Shown here: in pieces, positions 32,290 to 41,837 of the stretch | Numbering within the stretch: position 1 is the first letter of the stretch | How the letters are laid out: the number at the start of each line of letters is the position of its first letter | Origin: Deltaproteobacteria bacterium GWB2_55_19 | GTDB taxonomy: Bacteria; Desulfobacterota; GWC2-55-46 | Direction: 5' to 3' | Length of the DNA: 64,000 nucleotides | Assembly (NCBI GenBank): GCA_001797465.1 | Contig: MGPQ01000012.1 | Location: forward strand, 152,981 to 216,980 | Program-made: the position numbers and the translations under genes | The notes under the pieces: generated by a model | Database searches by the model: none | What the model was told of the DNA's origin: nothing | The model's input: the letters and a program-made list of their open reading frames with translations, nothing else

Positions 32290-33265
32290 GCGCCTCGGGG
32301 CGGGTTTCAACAGGGATTTTGATATCCGTGTACTGACCGAGCGCGGGTGCTCCAAAGAGGCAGAAGGGGTCATCTACGACGACAGCCTCTTGAACTATGA
32401 CTCGGCCCCGACAAAAAAGCGCGCTCGCCAGGCGCTTAATTATCTCAAGATCATCCGGGAGGTGCTGTTTTCAGGGTCGAACGTCGTCCACATACACGCG
32501 AGATACGTATACGGCAGGTACATAGGGCGGCTCATCTGGCTTGCGTTGCTCTTGTCTCCCTCAAAGGTCGTCATCGACATAAGGGACAGGTTCTACGGGA
32601 ACTTCGGCTTCGGACATAACTTCATATTCTGCTCGGACGATTTAAGGGAGTTTTACGGTTGGATAGAAAACGCCGTAGTTATTCAGGTGCCGCTTGCGCT
32701 GAAGCCCCTCAGGTCCGCGGTCGAGCCCGCGCGCAAGCTTGCGTACTTCGGTACGATCGCGGCGAACAAAGGCGTATTGGAATTGCTTGACGCTTATGTA
32801 GCGTACAGGAAGGCCTCAGAGACCCCGCTCGAACTCGACTTCTACGGGTTCAACGCGATGGGTGCGGTCTTCACTGATAGGGTTTCTCATATCGAAGGTG
32901 CCGCGTATCGCGGGTACCTGTTGCCAGGGGACGTGCCGGACCGGATACTCGAATACAAGGCCGTTGTGCTTCCCTCGGCCTCTGAAGGCATGCCGAGGGT
33001 CTGCCTTGAGGCGCTCTATGCCAGCCGAATGATCCTCTGCCACGAGTCTGTGAGGAGGTCTATACCGTGCATCCCCGAGGTCTTCACCTTCAGGGATGCC
33101 GCTAAAGAATTGCCCGGGCTCATCAAAAAAGCGGAGTCCGCGGATGCGGACTTCTCATACGGATACGATTTTACAAGGCACGACCCTGACGTCGTATGCG
33201 CGGAGCTTGCGGAGCTATACATGTGGATAGCTCCAGGGCGTAAGAGAAAAGCGGTGACTACTTGA
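32198..33265 (+). CDS. glycosyltransferase family 4
   Basis: 355 residues, GT-B fold. The N-terminal acceptor half runs from VLCIVSIMPPYQGGAAVDYG to VVHIHARYVYGRY; the C-terminal donor half has AYFGTIAANKGVLELLDAY and the ExxxxxxxE-type motif SASEGMPRVCLEAL (about 266). A strong AGGAG site precedes ATG 32198 although this gives a 92-bp overlap with the upstream gene. Probably cytoplasmic, transferring a hexose-type sugar to the lipid-linked unit. Confidence 0.85.
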   Translation: MPKTRLKVLCIVSIMPPYQGGAAVDYGIILERLGAGFNRDFDIRVLTERGCSKEAEGVIYDDSLLNYDSAPTKKRARQALNYLKIIREVLFSGSNVVHIHARYVYGRYIGRLIWLALLLSPSKVVIDIRDRFYGNFGFGHNFIFCSDDLREFYGWIENAVVIQVPLALKPLRSAVEPARKLAYFGTIAANKGVLELLDAYVAYRKASETPLELDFYGFNAMGAVFTDRVSHIEGAAYRGYLLPGDVPDRILEYKAVVLPSASEGMPRVCLEALYASRMILCHESVRRSIPCIPEVFTFRDAAKELPGLIKKAESADADFSYGYDFTRHDPDVVCAELAELYMWIAPGRKRKAVTT

Positions 33266-33299
33266 ATCGAGGCGGTCTTTTTCGCTTAAAACGGAGGCC

Positions 33300-34283
33300 A
33301 TGATGCTGATTTCCATTGTGCTGTCATTCAGGAACGAGGAGGCGAACATCCCGGAGCTCGTAAGGAGGTTACAGAAGGCCCTTAAGGCGACCGGGTGCGC
33401 GTATGAGTTGATATTCGTCAACGACGCCTCGACGGACGGCTCGCAGAGGCTCCTCATGGAACTCAGGAAAAACGACGCCGCGATAAAGATAATCAACATG
33501 TCGAGGAGGTTCGGCTCGACCCCGTGCGTCCTCGCCGGGATGAGGCTTGCCAAGGGTGACGCGGTCATCTACATGGACACCGATCTCCAGGACCCGCCGG
33601 AGCTCATACCCGAGCTCGTCTCCAAATGGAAGGAAGGGGCCGACGTAGTATACACCACAAGGGTCGCGAGGGACGGGGAGAACCCCCTGAAGATGTGGAT
33701 AACGAAGAAGGCGTACAGAGTGTTGAGGCTCTTCTCCGAAATAGACCTTCCGGTCGACTCCGGAGATTTTAAACTGCTCGACAGGAGGGTCGTGAAAGAG
33801 GTCCTGAAACTCAAGGAAAAAGACGCCTTCATGCGCGGGCTCGTCTCGTGGGTAGGGTTCAGGCAGGTACAGGTGTTCTATTCGAGGGAAAAGAGGTTCG
33901 CGGGTGACACACACTACCCGTTCTTCGGGCTCGGCCCGATAAGCGCGTTCACCTCAGGGCTCACGTCTTTCTCACTCGCGCCATTGAGCCTCTCGCTCAT
34001 CATAGGATTCCTCGTATCAGTCGGCGCGTTCATGTACCTTGTTGCGATCATCGTAATGAAGTTCATGGACATGAACCTCCCTGGCTGGTCTGCGATAATG
34101 GCCACCATGCTCTTCCTCGGCGGCACACAGCTTTTTACCGTCGGCATACTCGGTATCTACATCGGACGCATATATAACGAGAACAAAAAAAGGCCCAACT
34201 ACATAATCGAGAGCACGTCCGGGTTTGAACAAGCCAAAGACGCGGACCTGACAGACGACATGAGACTGCGGCTCTATCGCTGA
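33300..34283 (+). CDS. GT2 polyprenyl-phosphate glycosyltransferase (DPM1/GtrB/ArnC-like)
   Basis: 327 residues. The GT-A domain has FVNDASTDGS and DTDLQDPPE (the DxD-type metal site) and VDSGDFKLLDRRVV; two C-terminal membrane helices (about 225-250, 260-290) are as in GtrB and ArnC. Makes a polyprenyl-phosphate sugar donor used on the periplasmic side. The GT39/ArnT-like protein encoded next is the natural user. Start at either of two adjacent ATGs. Confidence 0.88.
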   Translation: MMLISIVLSFRNEEANIPELVRRLQKALKATGCAYELIFVNDASTDGSQRLLMELRKNDAAIKIINMSRRFGSTPCVLAGMRLAKGDAVIYMDTDLQDPPELIPELVSKWKEGADVVYTTRVARDGENPLKMWITKKAYRVLRLFSEIDLPVDSGDFKLLDRRVVKEVLKLKEKDAFMRGLVSWVGFRQVQVFYSREKRFAGDTHYPFFGLGPISAFTSGLTSFSLAPLSLSLIIGFLVSVGAFMYLVAIIVMKFMDMNLPGWSAIMATMLFLGGTQLFTVGILGIYIGRIYNENKKRPNYIIESTSGFEQAKDADLTDDMRLRLYR

Positions 34284-34371
34284 TGGGCAGATGGGGGTGT
34301 TAGGGTGGGCATAACAGGGGCGGCGCGTTTGCTTTAATAGGCGAAAAGGCGGAAGTGAATCAACGCGGGTG

Positions 34372-36030
34372 ATGAAATCCATGAGCAATCCAATAGACAA
34401 AGTACCGGCGAACGACAAAAAGGGCTGGGATGAAACAGCGGAGCGCACTCTCCCATTCGCAAAATGCCGGTCGCTTTCCATATCTGCCGCCCTTTATCTC
34501 GCCTTAGCGTCGCCTTTCCTGTTACAGCTCCCGATGCACGAGGAGGTAATACACATCAGGGACACCGCGAGCTGGGGAAGGGCGCTCGCCTACTATTGCC
34601 ACCCGCCGCTGTACGCGCTACTGGGGAAAGCCGCACGGACCCTGTTGGGAGACAGTTTTCTCTCGCTCTATTTCCTGGGGGCCGCTTCCGCGGTCTTAAG
34701 CCTCTTTTTTCTCTGGAGGATCATGAAGGCGCTTGATATGGGCGGGGTGGCGCCTTTTGCACTCGCGTTCATCGCCATTATGCCGCCCTTTGTCCACGGC
34801 TCGCTCCTCCTTGAGATGGAGCCGGTTGTGCTGACCCCGCTTCTATTAGTTGCTCTGCTCTACTACATAAGGGCGCCAACAAACAATAAAGACGCGGCCT
34901 TTTACCTCAAGGCAGGTTTCCTCGTGGGGCTCGCCATGTGGGCAAAATACTTTTTTACCCCGTTTCTCCTCGTTTTCTCAATATTTGCCTATGAGGCGTC
35001 AACAGGCGTCAATATCAAGAGGGCATTAAGGAACTCGGCCCTCACCCTGTTGTCAGCCCTTGTCACGTTCGTCCCGTTTTACCTCGCGTACGCCTATTTT
35101 TTCATAGACGGCCCCAACTCCTTCGAATTCATCGCCCTCAATAAAACTCAAGAAGGCGCGCCGCTATTTGCCTCAGGCGTGGCGTTCTTCTCGCCGCTTA
35201 CGAAGATCATGGCGATGACGTTCTGGCTGAGCCCTTTTTTTGTAGCGCTATTCGTAATTGCCGCAATCAGTTCCGTTACGGGATGGAGGCGCGGCGGCGT
35301 GGAAAATCTCATCCTGATTCTCATAGCTTCAATATTCTTTTTTTATCTACTCCTGCACCCGTACCCCTTCGGAGAGCTTAAATATTTTTACCCCATATAC
35401 CCGCTATCGGCCCTCTTTGTTTTTATTTTCCTCAGGCGCGAATTAATTGAGATGCGTTTCGCTCCGGCGTTGCTTGTCGTTGCCGTCTCAGCAGTCCTCT
35501 TTTATATGATTGCGGACGACCCCCTGTATGAAACGCTTTTGCGTTACAGGGCCCGCGATTATACGGGGCTCGCCTCTTATCTCCTTGTCTACACGGCGAT
35601 GAACGCGGCGGTCTTTGCAATGGCTCGCCTTTTTTGCGGATGTCGCGCAGGAATGACGGCTCGAAGCACGCTTGTCGCGCTCTCCATCGCATCCTTCCTC
35701 TCTCTCTTTGCGTCACAGGCGACAGGTCAGTACCAGACAAGGGTCCAGTACGGCGAGACCGGCGCAAAAGAGACGATAGGGTTTGTAAGGGCGGCAATCC
35801 CGTCCTGGAACGCGGTAGTCATCCCCGGCGACATAATGTACTACACAGGGATGGAATTCAGTAAGACAGGGTCCCTGACGGCCCTTTCCAGCGATCTGAA
35901 CAATTGGGACTGGATAATCGAGAGAAGGGTCAATTTTGCGAGGCTCGCACCTGATCAGGTGCGGAAGATCGACCTGGCCTTCGAGCCTGTGATGGATCTT
36001 GGTTCTTATCAGATATACAGAAAGAGGTAA
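34372..36030 (+). CDS. ArnT/PMT-like membrane glycosyltransferase (GT39/GT83 type)
   Basis: About 552 residues with about 11-12 membrane helices. The first periplasmic loop carries the acidic motif MHEEVIHIRD and HPPLYALLGKAARTLLGDSF, typical of PMT_2/ArnT-like enzymes that use polyprenyl-phosphate sugars. A soluble C-terminal stretch at about 450-552. Paired with the GT2 gene upstream, it likely decorates the polysaccharide or lipid A from the periplasmic side. A short gap (34284-34368) separates them. Confidence 0.82.
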   Translation: MKSMSNPIDKVPANDKKGWDETAERTLPFAKCRSLSISAALYLALASPFLLQLPMHEEVIHIRDTASWGRALAYYCHPPLYALLGKAARTLLGDSFLSLYFLGAASAVLSLFFLWRIMKALDMGGVAPFALAFIAIMPPFVHGSLLLEMEPVVLTPLLLVALLYYIRAPTNNKDAAFYLKAGFLVGLAMWAKYFFTPFLLVFSIFAYEASTGVNIKRALRNSALTLLSALVTFVPFYLAYAYFFIDGPNSFEFIALNKTQEGAPLFASGVAFFSPLTKIMAMTFWLSPFFVALFVIAAISSVTGWRRGGVENLILILIASIFFFYLLLHPYPFGELKYFYPIYPLSALFVFIFLRRELIEMRFAPALLVVAVSAVLFYMIADDPLYETLLRYRARDYTGLASYLLVYTAMNAAVFAMARLFCGCRAGMTARSTLVALSIASFLSLFASQATGQYQTRVQYGETGAKETIGFVRAAIPSWNAVVIPGDIMYYTGMEFSKTGSLTALSSDLNNWDWIIERRVNFARLAPDQVRKIDLAFEPVMDLGSYQIYRKR

Positions 36031-36077
36031 GGCGGCCGGCGTTCTTTTTGGCGAATTCGGCATTGGAGGAGAGGCAA

Positions 36078-37475
36078 GTGGCTAAAGGGGTAAGAGAGGC
36101 GAGCCAACAGGCGACTGGAGCGCTTGGAGACAGCGTGGCGGGCCGCTTCCAAGGTACGCTGTTTTATCCCCTGACGGGTGCTTCCCGCGCAAACCCCAGG
36201 TTCGCTCTTACCCTAGTCTTCATAGCCTCAGCTTTCGTTATGTCGAACGACAATGCGCTGAAGTTGGGCTCGATAAGCGCCGCATCCCTCACTTCCGTTG
36301 CCATGCTCGCGGTATCCATCGTCGAGGCGCTCGCAAAAGGCTCGTTCGACCCCAAGCCCCATCCGCTGCAGGCGCCTTTGTTTCTCATATTCATATGGGC
36401 GTCCATCTCCCTAATGCTATCGAGCCTCATCCCCGGGAAGGCCTTCCCGGCTGAGACCTACGCACTGCCCTGGGCCGTCGGCATCAACTCCCCGGAGTAC
36501 AGGGGGTTTTCGTTCCTCATAAGGCTCTTCCTTTCGATATTCGCAATCGACTTCGTCATATCGGCCCTGAGCGACAGGAAGAGGATCGCTACCGCCATCA
36601 ACTTTGCCATACTGCTCCATGCAACGGCCGTCTGCTTCGGGCTGTTGCAGTTCATCTTATATGCGGCCGCGGGCGTAAGGCTTGGGAGCGTGATCACAGT
36701 CCCTTTTTTGAGGATAGGAGGATACGTCGGAGAGCCGCAGACCTACGGCCTCCTGCTCGTTACGATGACATTTCCGGTTATCGGCGCGATACGGTACGGC
36801 TACGAGGGTTGCCGATACTCCAAGCGGACGCTAAAGCTCATACTCTCGCTTACGGCCATCGCGCTCGCCCTTACTTTTTCGGTATCGATGATATTGAGCG
36901 TTCTTTCAGCCCTCCTGATATTCAGAAAAGGCGTCAAGGGGAGGACGCTCGTCAAGGCCGCTCTTTTCACAGGTGTCATCATATACTCGTTCCATGAGTT
37001 CGTAAGCTCGGCGATAACCGGCAAGCTCATCAGCGAGGCGCTTACCATTAACAGCAGGACCCTTACCTGGAAGATAGGCATGGAGATGATAGCGGACAAC
37101 CTGGTTACAGGCGTTGGCATAGGCCAATCGCCTCTGCTTACAAAGGCCGTATCAGGGTCCATAAACTTAAACTTCGATTCGCTTGACTTCGAGGCCTTCA
37201 GGGTGGCGATACTCAACTCGTACATCGAGTGGACCGCCGAGACAGGCGTCATAGGGCTCGCGCTCCTCGTCTTCGCCGGATCAAGGATTTATTCTCTCGG
37301 AAAGGGAATGTCCTCGAAAGAGTCGGATTTCGTCAGGTTCTCATTCGGCGGCTCGCTCGTTGCGCTTGCGATCTCGGCCAATTCCTACGGGTCGATATTC
37401 TACATCGGATGCTTCAATCTTCTCATAGCCATGTATGTGGCTGGCATGATGGCCTTCAAAAATGGCAAATCTTAG
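36078..37475 (+). CDS. O-antigen ligase/polymerase-like membrane protein (Wzy_C)
   Basis: About 465 residues and 11-12 hydrophobic helices. A large hydrophilic loop near residues 310-380 contains SRTLTWKIGMEMI and VGIGQS, typical of the Wzy_C/WaaL family. It could be the polymerase of a Wzx/Wzy system or the ligase joining O-antigen to core; sequence alone does not separate these. GTG 36078, preceded by GGAGGAGAGG, is preferred over the upstream TTG. Confidence 0.82.
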   Translation: MAKGVREASQQATGALGDSVAGRFQGTLFYPLTGASRANPRFALTLVFIASAFVMSNDNALKLGSISAASLTSVAMLAVSIVEALAKGSFDPKPHPLQAPLFLIFIWASISLMLSSLIPGKAFPAETYALPWAVGINSPEYRGFSFLIRLFLSIFAIDFVISALSDRKRIATAINFAILLHATAVCFGLLQFILYAAAGVRLGSVITVPFLRIGGYVGEPQTYGLLLVTMTFPVIGAIRYGYEGCRYSKRTLKLILSLTAIALALTFSVSMILSVLSALLIFRKGVKGRTLVKAALFTGVIIYSFHEFVSSAITGKLISEALTINSRTLTWKIGMEMIADNLVTGVGIGQSPLLTKAVSGSINLNFDSLDFEAFRVAILNSYIEWTAETGVIGLALLVFAGSRIYSLGKGMSSKESDFVRFSFGGSLVALAISANSYGSIFYIGCFNLLIAMYVAGMMAFKNGKS

Positions 37476-37488
37476 TTTAATATTTTAC

Positions 37489-37516
37489 TTTACATTTTAA
37501 TAAAGGATGCTATAAT
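37489..37516 (+). promoter_or_regulatory. sigma-70 promoter inside the polysaccharide locus
   Basis: TTTACA (37489-37494), 16 bp, TATAAT (37511-37516), in an AT-rich gap just after the ligase-like gene. Predicted start near 37523. The leader that follows (to 37680) is C-rich and ends in a hairpin TGTCC-CCTG-GGACA followed by GACGTCTG and a run of eight T, so partial attenuation before the GT9 gene is possible. Confidence 0.65.
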
Positions 37517-37680
37517 CGACTTAATTGAAATTCAATGTTAAGCCGGGTGGGTCTCTCAACTACCCCCGGCGCTCGATCTCCCTGAAACTCCCCGACTCAC
37601 ACCTTCGACCTTCATCTGAGCCTTAAAGCCAACCACCTGGAAAACACAACTTTGTCCCCTGGGACAGACGTCTGTTTTTT

Positions 37681-38973
37681 TTGCACAGCCGTCTCACCCG
37701 TCCATTGGCGTTAATCAAAGCCGTATCCGGGGGCGCATTGCACAGATATTCGTTTATCTCAAGATCGATCGCGCTGTCGCTCGGCTCATATGCGCAGTCT
37801 CTCCTGCACAGGGCATACGAGCGGCTCATGCCGGTCGCCGCTATGAACGGCGATCTCCTTATCGTCCAGCTCGGACAGATAGGCGATTTTGTGCTCACCA
37901 TTCGCCTCATAGAGGCCCTCAAGAAAAAACACGGAGACTCCATACGCGTCTCAGTCCTCATCGATTCGATAAACTCAAACCTCGCCCGAACTTGCGAGGG
38001 GATAGAGAATACATACGTCTACGACTCCGAAAAATACTCCAGGTCTCAAAAAAGAACGGCCTTTCCGGCAAGGGCGCTTTCCGGCAATGCATTCAATTGC
38101 GCGCTCTGGCTACGTGGCGACATGCGGACATTCAGGTGGCTTGTCGCCGGCAGGGTGCCTGTAAGGAGTGTCGCCGTCTTCCCGAACCCCATGAGGTCTT
38201 CCTGGATGTCCCTGATCGGGCGTCCAGGCAAGGCGCCTGTAAATGGAGCCGGAGGGCCCATCGGCAAAATTCGGATAGGCATGAACAAGCGCGGTAATGG
38301 AAAGACATACCCGCACTTCGTTAACTCGCTCATGGAGTCAGGAGGGATCGATGGGCATGAAGTGGAAGGACAGGCACTCTCTCCAAAGGCGGCCCTGAAA
38401 GACCGGGCAACGGGAGAGCGGCATGACGACAGGGTATTCATCCATATCGGCTCAGGAGGGGAGCTCCGGAGATGGCCTGAGGAGAGGTTCGCCGAAGTAT
38501 CCAAAAGGCTCCTTGAACTCGACGGAAAGTTGAGCATTACCCTTATCGGGGCAAAGTCGGATTACGAAAGGGCGGGAAGGGTCTTGGCGCGCATCAAGCA
38601 CCCAGCAGGGCGCGTGGTAAACGGCTGCGGGGCCTTCGAGATAGCCGGACTGAAGGCGGTCTTTGAGAAAGGCTCCCTTTTCATAGGTCTTGACAGCGGA
38701 CCGATGCACATCGCGGCCTTTGCGGGCATCCCCGTGGTGGCGCTCATGGGGCCGCAGTCGCCGGAGGTCTTCGGGCCGAGATCAGCCGGCCGCGAAAGGG
38801 TCGTATACAAGGCATATCCCTGCTCCCCGTGCTGGCAATTCGCATGCGTGCACAATACTGGAGGAGGCGCGGGCAGGTGCATTTCCGACATAACCGCTGA
38901 AGAGGTCTTCATTGAGGCGAAGTCGCTGCTTAAGGGAGGGACGTCGATTGAAGAGGATACTGCTACTTTATAA
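37681..38973 (+). CDS. GT9 heptosyltransferase-like protein
   Basis: 430 residues from the first possible start (TTG). The certain domain begins near Met50 (MNGDLLIVQLGQIGDFVLTIRLIEAL) and ends with the GT9 signature LDSGPMHIAAFAGIPVVALMGPQSPEVFGP (about 338-368). Family members add ADP-heptose to LPS core. A Cys cluster (CSPCWQFAC...GRC) near the end resembles that of many heptosyltransferases. The leader of about 49 residues is suspect: ATG 37828 is an alternative start. It overlaps the next radical SAM gene by 26 bp. Confidence 0.83.
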   Translation: MHSRLTRPLALIKAVSGGALHRYSFISRSIALSLGSYAQSLLHRAYERLMPVAAMNGDLLIVQLGQIGDFVLTIRLIEALKKKHGDSIRVSVLIDSINSNLARTCEGIENTYVYDSEKYSRSQKRTAFPARALSGNAFNCALWLRGDMRTFRWLVAGRVPVRSVAVFPNPMRSSWMSLIGRPGKAPVNGAGGPIGKIRIGMNKRGNGKTYPHFVNSLMESGGIDGHEVEGQALSPKAALKDRATGERHDDRVFIHIGSGGELRRWPEERFAEVSKRLLELDGKLSITLIGAKSDYERAGRVLARIKHPAGRVVNGCGAFEIAGLKAVFEKGSLFIGLDSGPMHIAAFAGIPVVALMGPQSPEVFGPRSAGRERVVYKAYPCSPCWQFACVHNTGGGAGRCISDITAEEVFIEAKSLLKGGTSIEEDTATL

Positions 38974-40390
38974 TGTCTATTCCGATGAGCTCGGGTCGAG
39001 CAGGCCGCCGCTAGGCACCGGCTATCTCGCCGAGGCGCTGAGTGAGGGGAGTGTCGATTACGATGTGATCGACATGAAGCTCGGCTACTCGGAAGACGAC
39101 GTGATCGAGAGGGTAAGGAAAGGCGGCTACGACTGCGTCGGGACAACCGTATACACCGTGGGGCACAAGAGGTTCTTCGGCCTCCTCGGCGCGATCAAGG
39201 ACGCTTGCCCCGGTGTCGCGACCATCGCGGGCGGCCCTCATGTGACGATTCTCGGCGCTAAGATACTTGAAGAATATCCGAAGGTCGATATCGCGTTCAC
39301 CGGAGAGGCCGAGCGCTCGCTCGTCCGTTACCTCAAGGGCGAGGAGCCGTCCTCCATACCCGGCGTCGTGCACAGGGACGGGGCTAAGGGCGTATGCGCT
39401 AACCCTTTAGAGAGGCCCGGCGACCTCGACGCCATAGGCTGGCCACGGTATGAAAAATTCGAGCTTCATAAATACGCGAACGAGATGGGCGTTATCACGT
39501 CCCGCGGGTGCCCGTACTCGTGCATATTCTGCTCGGTCGGGCTCACGCTCGGAAAAGAGATAAGGACGAGGTCGATAGAGGGCATAGGCTCTGAGCTCGA
39601 ATTCTGGTACGCGAAGGGCACGCGCATATTCAACTTCCTCGACGACAACTTTACCTTTTATAGAGAACGGGTATTCGCCCTCTGCGACGAGATAGAGAAG
39701 CGGGGGCTCAAGGGCATCACCTTGAGGGCGTCTAACGGCATAAGGGCCGATAAGATCGAGCGGGAGATGCTTGTGCGCATGAAGGAGGCCGGCTTCAAGA
39801 GCTTCGGCATTGGCGTTGAGGCCGGTAATGACAAGGTCCTTAAGACCCTCAAAAAGGGCGAGACGATGGCGGAGATAGAGTCGGCGATAAAGTTAAGCTG
39901 TGAGCTCGGGTTCGAGGTCTCGCTCTTTTTCGTATACGGCACTCCGGGGGAGACCGTCGAAGACATAGAAGACTCAATAAAAATAGCGCGGAAGTACCCG
40001 GTATTCAAGGCTGACTTTTACAACCTGATGCCCTTTCCGGGGACCGCGCTCTGGGACTGGGTTGAGGGAAAAAAGGCTTGGACCGCCGACCCGCTCGAAC
40101 TCCTTGACAGCATGGACAAGAACTTGCGGTTCTCCAAGAAAACAGGCAAACCTTTCTTCACTACCCCCGAGCTATCCCTTGAGGACAGGGAGGCGCTCGC
40201 GAAAAGGCTCCGAGACGTTACGCTGAATATCCAGAAAAAAGGGATAGAGAGGGTCTTTGAGAGGTACGGATTACTTAAGTACCCGCTCTCGTATATCGGC
40301 TCCACGATGGCCTTCCAGAGGCTCTTCTTCAATAACAACACCTTGAGGAAGCTATCCGACAAGGTCCGTTTCAGGGGAGGGACACGATGA
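38948..40390 (+). CDS. B12-binding radical SAM protein 3
   Basis: 480 residues from TTG 38948, which has GGGAGGG 7 bases upstream. An N-terminal B12-binding-like domain (about 1-130: RPPLGTGYLAEAL, TVYTVGHKRFFGLL, AGGPHVTILGA) is followed by radical SAM motif CPYSCIFC (Cys188, 192, 195) and GIGVEAGNDKVLKTL and YGTPGETVEDIEDS in the barrel. Overlaps the GT9 gene upstream and the fourth radical SAM gene downstream (ATGA). Same architecture as the pair at 25027/26522. Confidence 0.87.
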   Translation: MKRILLLYNVYSDELGSSRPPLGTGYLAEALSEGSVDYDVIDMKLGYSEDDVIERVRKGGYDCVGTTVYTVGHKRFFGLLGAIKDACPGVATIAGGPHVTILGAKILEEYPKVDIAFTGEAERSLVRYLKGEEPSSIPGVVHRDGAKGVCANPLERPGDLDAIGWPRYEKFELHKYANEMGVITSRGCPYSCIFCSVGLTLGKEIRTRSIEGIGSELEFWYAKGTRIFNFLDDNFTFYRERVFALCDEIEKRGLKGITLRASNGIRADKIEREMLVRMKEAGFKSFGIGVEAGNDKVLKTLKKGETMAEIESAIKLSCELGFEVSLFFVYGTPGETVEDIEDSIKIARKYPVFKADFYNLMPFPGTALWDWVEGKKAWTADPLELLDSMDKNLRFSKKTGKPFFTTPELSLEDREALAKRLRDVTLNIQKKGIERVFERYGLLKYPLSYIGSTMAFQRLFFNNNTLRKLSDKVRFRGGTR

Positions 40391-41832
40391 AGGTGCTTTT
40401 CCTTAACCCGCCGTTCCTGCCGATGTACTCAAGGTTCTCGCGCTCGCCGGCCGTTACGAGGAGCGGGACGATCTATTATCCGATATGGCACGCCTATGCC
40501 GCCGGGTTGCTCGAGGACAGAGGGCATACGGTGAAGATAGTAGACGCCCCAGCCGAAGGGCTCACAAGGGGCGAGACATTGAAGGCGATAAACGTCTTTT
40601 CCCCGGCAATAGCCGTCGTCTACACTGGAACGCCGAGCATCTACAACGACTGCTCTGTCGCCGGAGAGATAAAAGACCTCCTGCCGTCGTGCTTTGTCGT
40701 GTTGACAGGCCCTCATGTCTCGGCGCTGCCGGAGGAATCTCTCTCCCTCGACAGGCGCATCAATGCGGTAGCAAGGGGCGAGTACGACTTAACCATAGCC
40801 GAGCTCGCGGATAGGCTCATGGAAAATGGAGGCCTTGACAGCGTCAACGGCCTCACATACAGGGCCGGAGAAACGATAATATCAAACCCGGAACGGGCCT
40901 TTATCGAAGACCTCGACTCCCTGCCGTTCGTATCAAAGGTCTACAAAAAACACCTGAACATCAGGAACTACTTCTACGCCCACTGCAGGTATCCGGTCGT
41001 GTCCATCTTTACTTCACGAGGGTGCAACGCGCGATGCTCGTACTGCGTATACCCCGAGAAGATGTTCGGGAGGAGGCAGAGGCAGAGATCCCCGGAAAGC
41101 ATCGTCTCCGAGTTTGAGTATATAGAGCGCGAGCTCCCGGGGGTGAGGGAGGTCCTGATAGACGACGACACGTTCTCGTTCAATGAAAGGCATACGATCG
41201 AGTTCTCCGAGCTGATGATAAAAAGGGGCGTAAAGGTCCCCTGGACCGTGGAGTGCCGTGCCAATCTGAGTCTTGAAACGATGCGGGCAATGAAGCGGGC
41301 CGGTTGCAGGCTCATCGTAGTCGGTTTCGAGTCGGCGGACGACGGGATATTAAGGAATATAAAAAAAGGACTTACAGTTGAGCGCATGAGGGCCTTTGTC
41401 AAGGACGCGAGGAAGGCGGGCGTTATGCTCCATTCCTGCTTCATGGCCGGGAACCCCGGTGAGACGAAAGACACGCTTCTTAAGTCGCTTGCGTTCGCGA
41501 GAGAAATAAACGCCGATACCTGTCAGTTCTTTCCATTGATGGTTTATCCGGGGACAGAGACTTACGAGTGGGCAAGGAGGAACGGCTACCTTGAGACTAC
41601 GGATTTCAGCAATTGGCTCACCATTGACGGCCTCCATAATTGCGTCGTTTCCACACCAGCGCTTTCGTCAAAAGACCTGGTCAGGTTCTGCGGACGCGCC
41701 CGCAGGGAATACTACCTGGGGCCCAGGTACCTTGCGCGTAAGCTCCTCAGGGTCTTAAGATCGCCTGAGGAGATGAAAAAGACCGTCAAATCCGCCCGCG
41801 TATTCGCAAAATACCTTTTGAGGGAGGGCTGA
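40387..41832 (+). CDS. B12-binding radical SAM protein 4
   Basis: 481 residues. The B12-binding-like half (about 1-140: KIVDAPAEGLTRGETL, VVYTGTPSIYNDCSVA, LTGPHVSALPEES) precedes CNARCSYC (Cys213, 217, 220). Later motifs VGFESADDGIL and AGNPGETKDTLLKSL are typical of the barrel. Fourth such protein of the locus. Methyl transfer, ring or chain rearrangement, or lipid modification of the repeat unit are possible; none can be chosen. Confidence 0.87.
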   Translation: MKVLFLNPPFLPMYSRFSRSPAVTRSGTIYYPIWHAYAAGLLEDRGHTVKIVDAPAEGLTRGETLKAINVFSPAIAVVYTGTPSIYNDCSVAGEIKDLLPSCFVVLTGPHVSALPEESLSLDRRINAVARGEYDLTIAELADRLMENGGLDSVNGLTYRAGETIISNPERAFIEDLDSLPFVSKVYKKHLNIRNYFYAHCRYPVVSIFTSRGCNARCSYCVYPEKMFGRRQRQRSPESIVSEFEYIERELPGVREVLIDDDTFSFNERHTIEFSELMIKRGVKVPWTVECRANLSLETMRAMKRAGCRLIVVGFESADDGILRNIKKGLTVERMRAFVKDARKAGVMLHSCFMAGNPGETKDTLLKSLAFAREINADTCQFFPLMVYPGTETYEWARRNGYLETTDFSNWLTIDGLHNCVVSTPALSSKDLVRFCGRARREYYLGPRYLARKLLRVLRSPEEMKKTVKSARVFAKYLLREG

Positions 41833-41837
41833 CGAAT

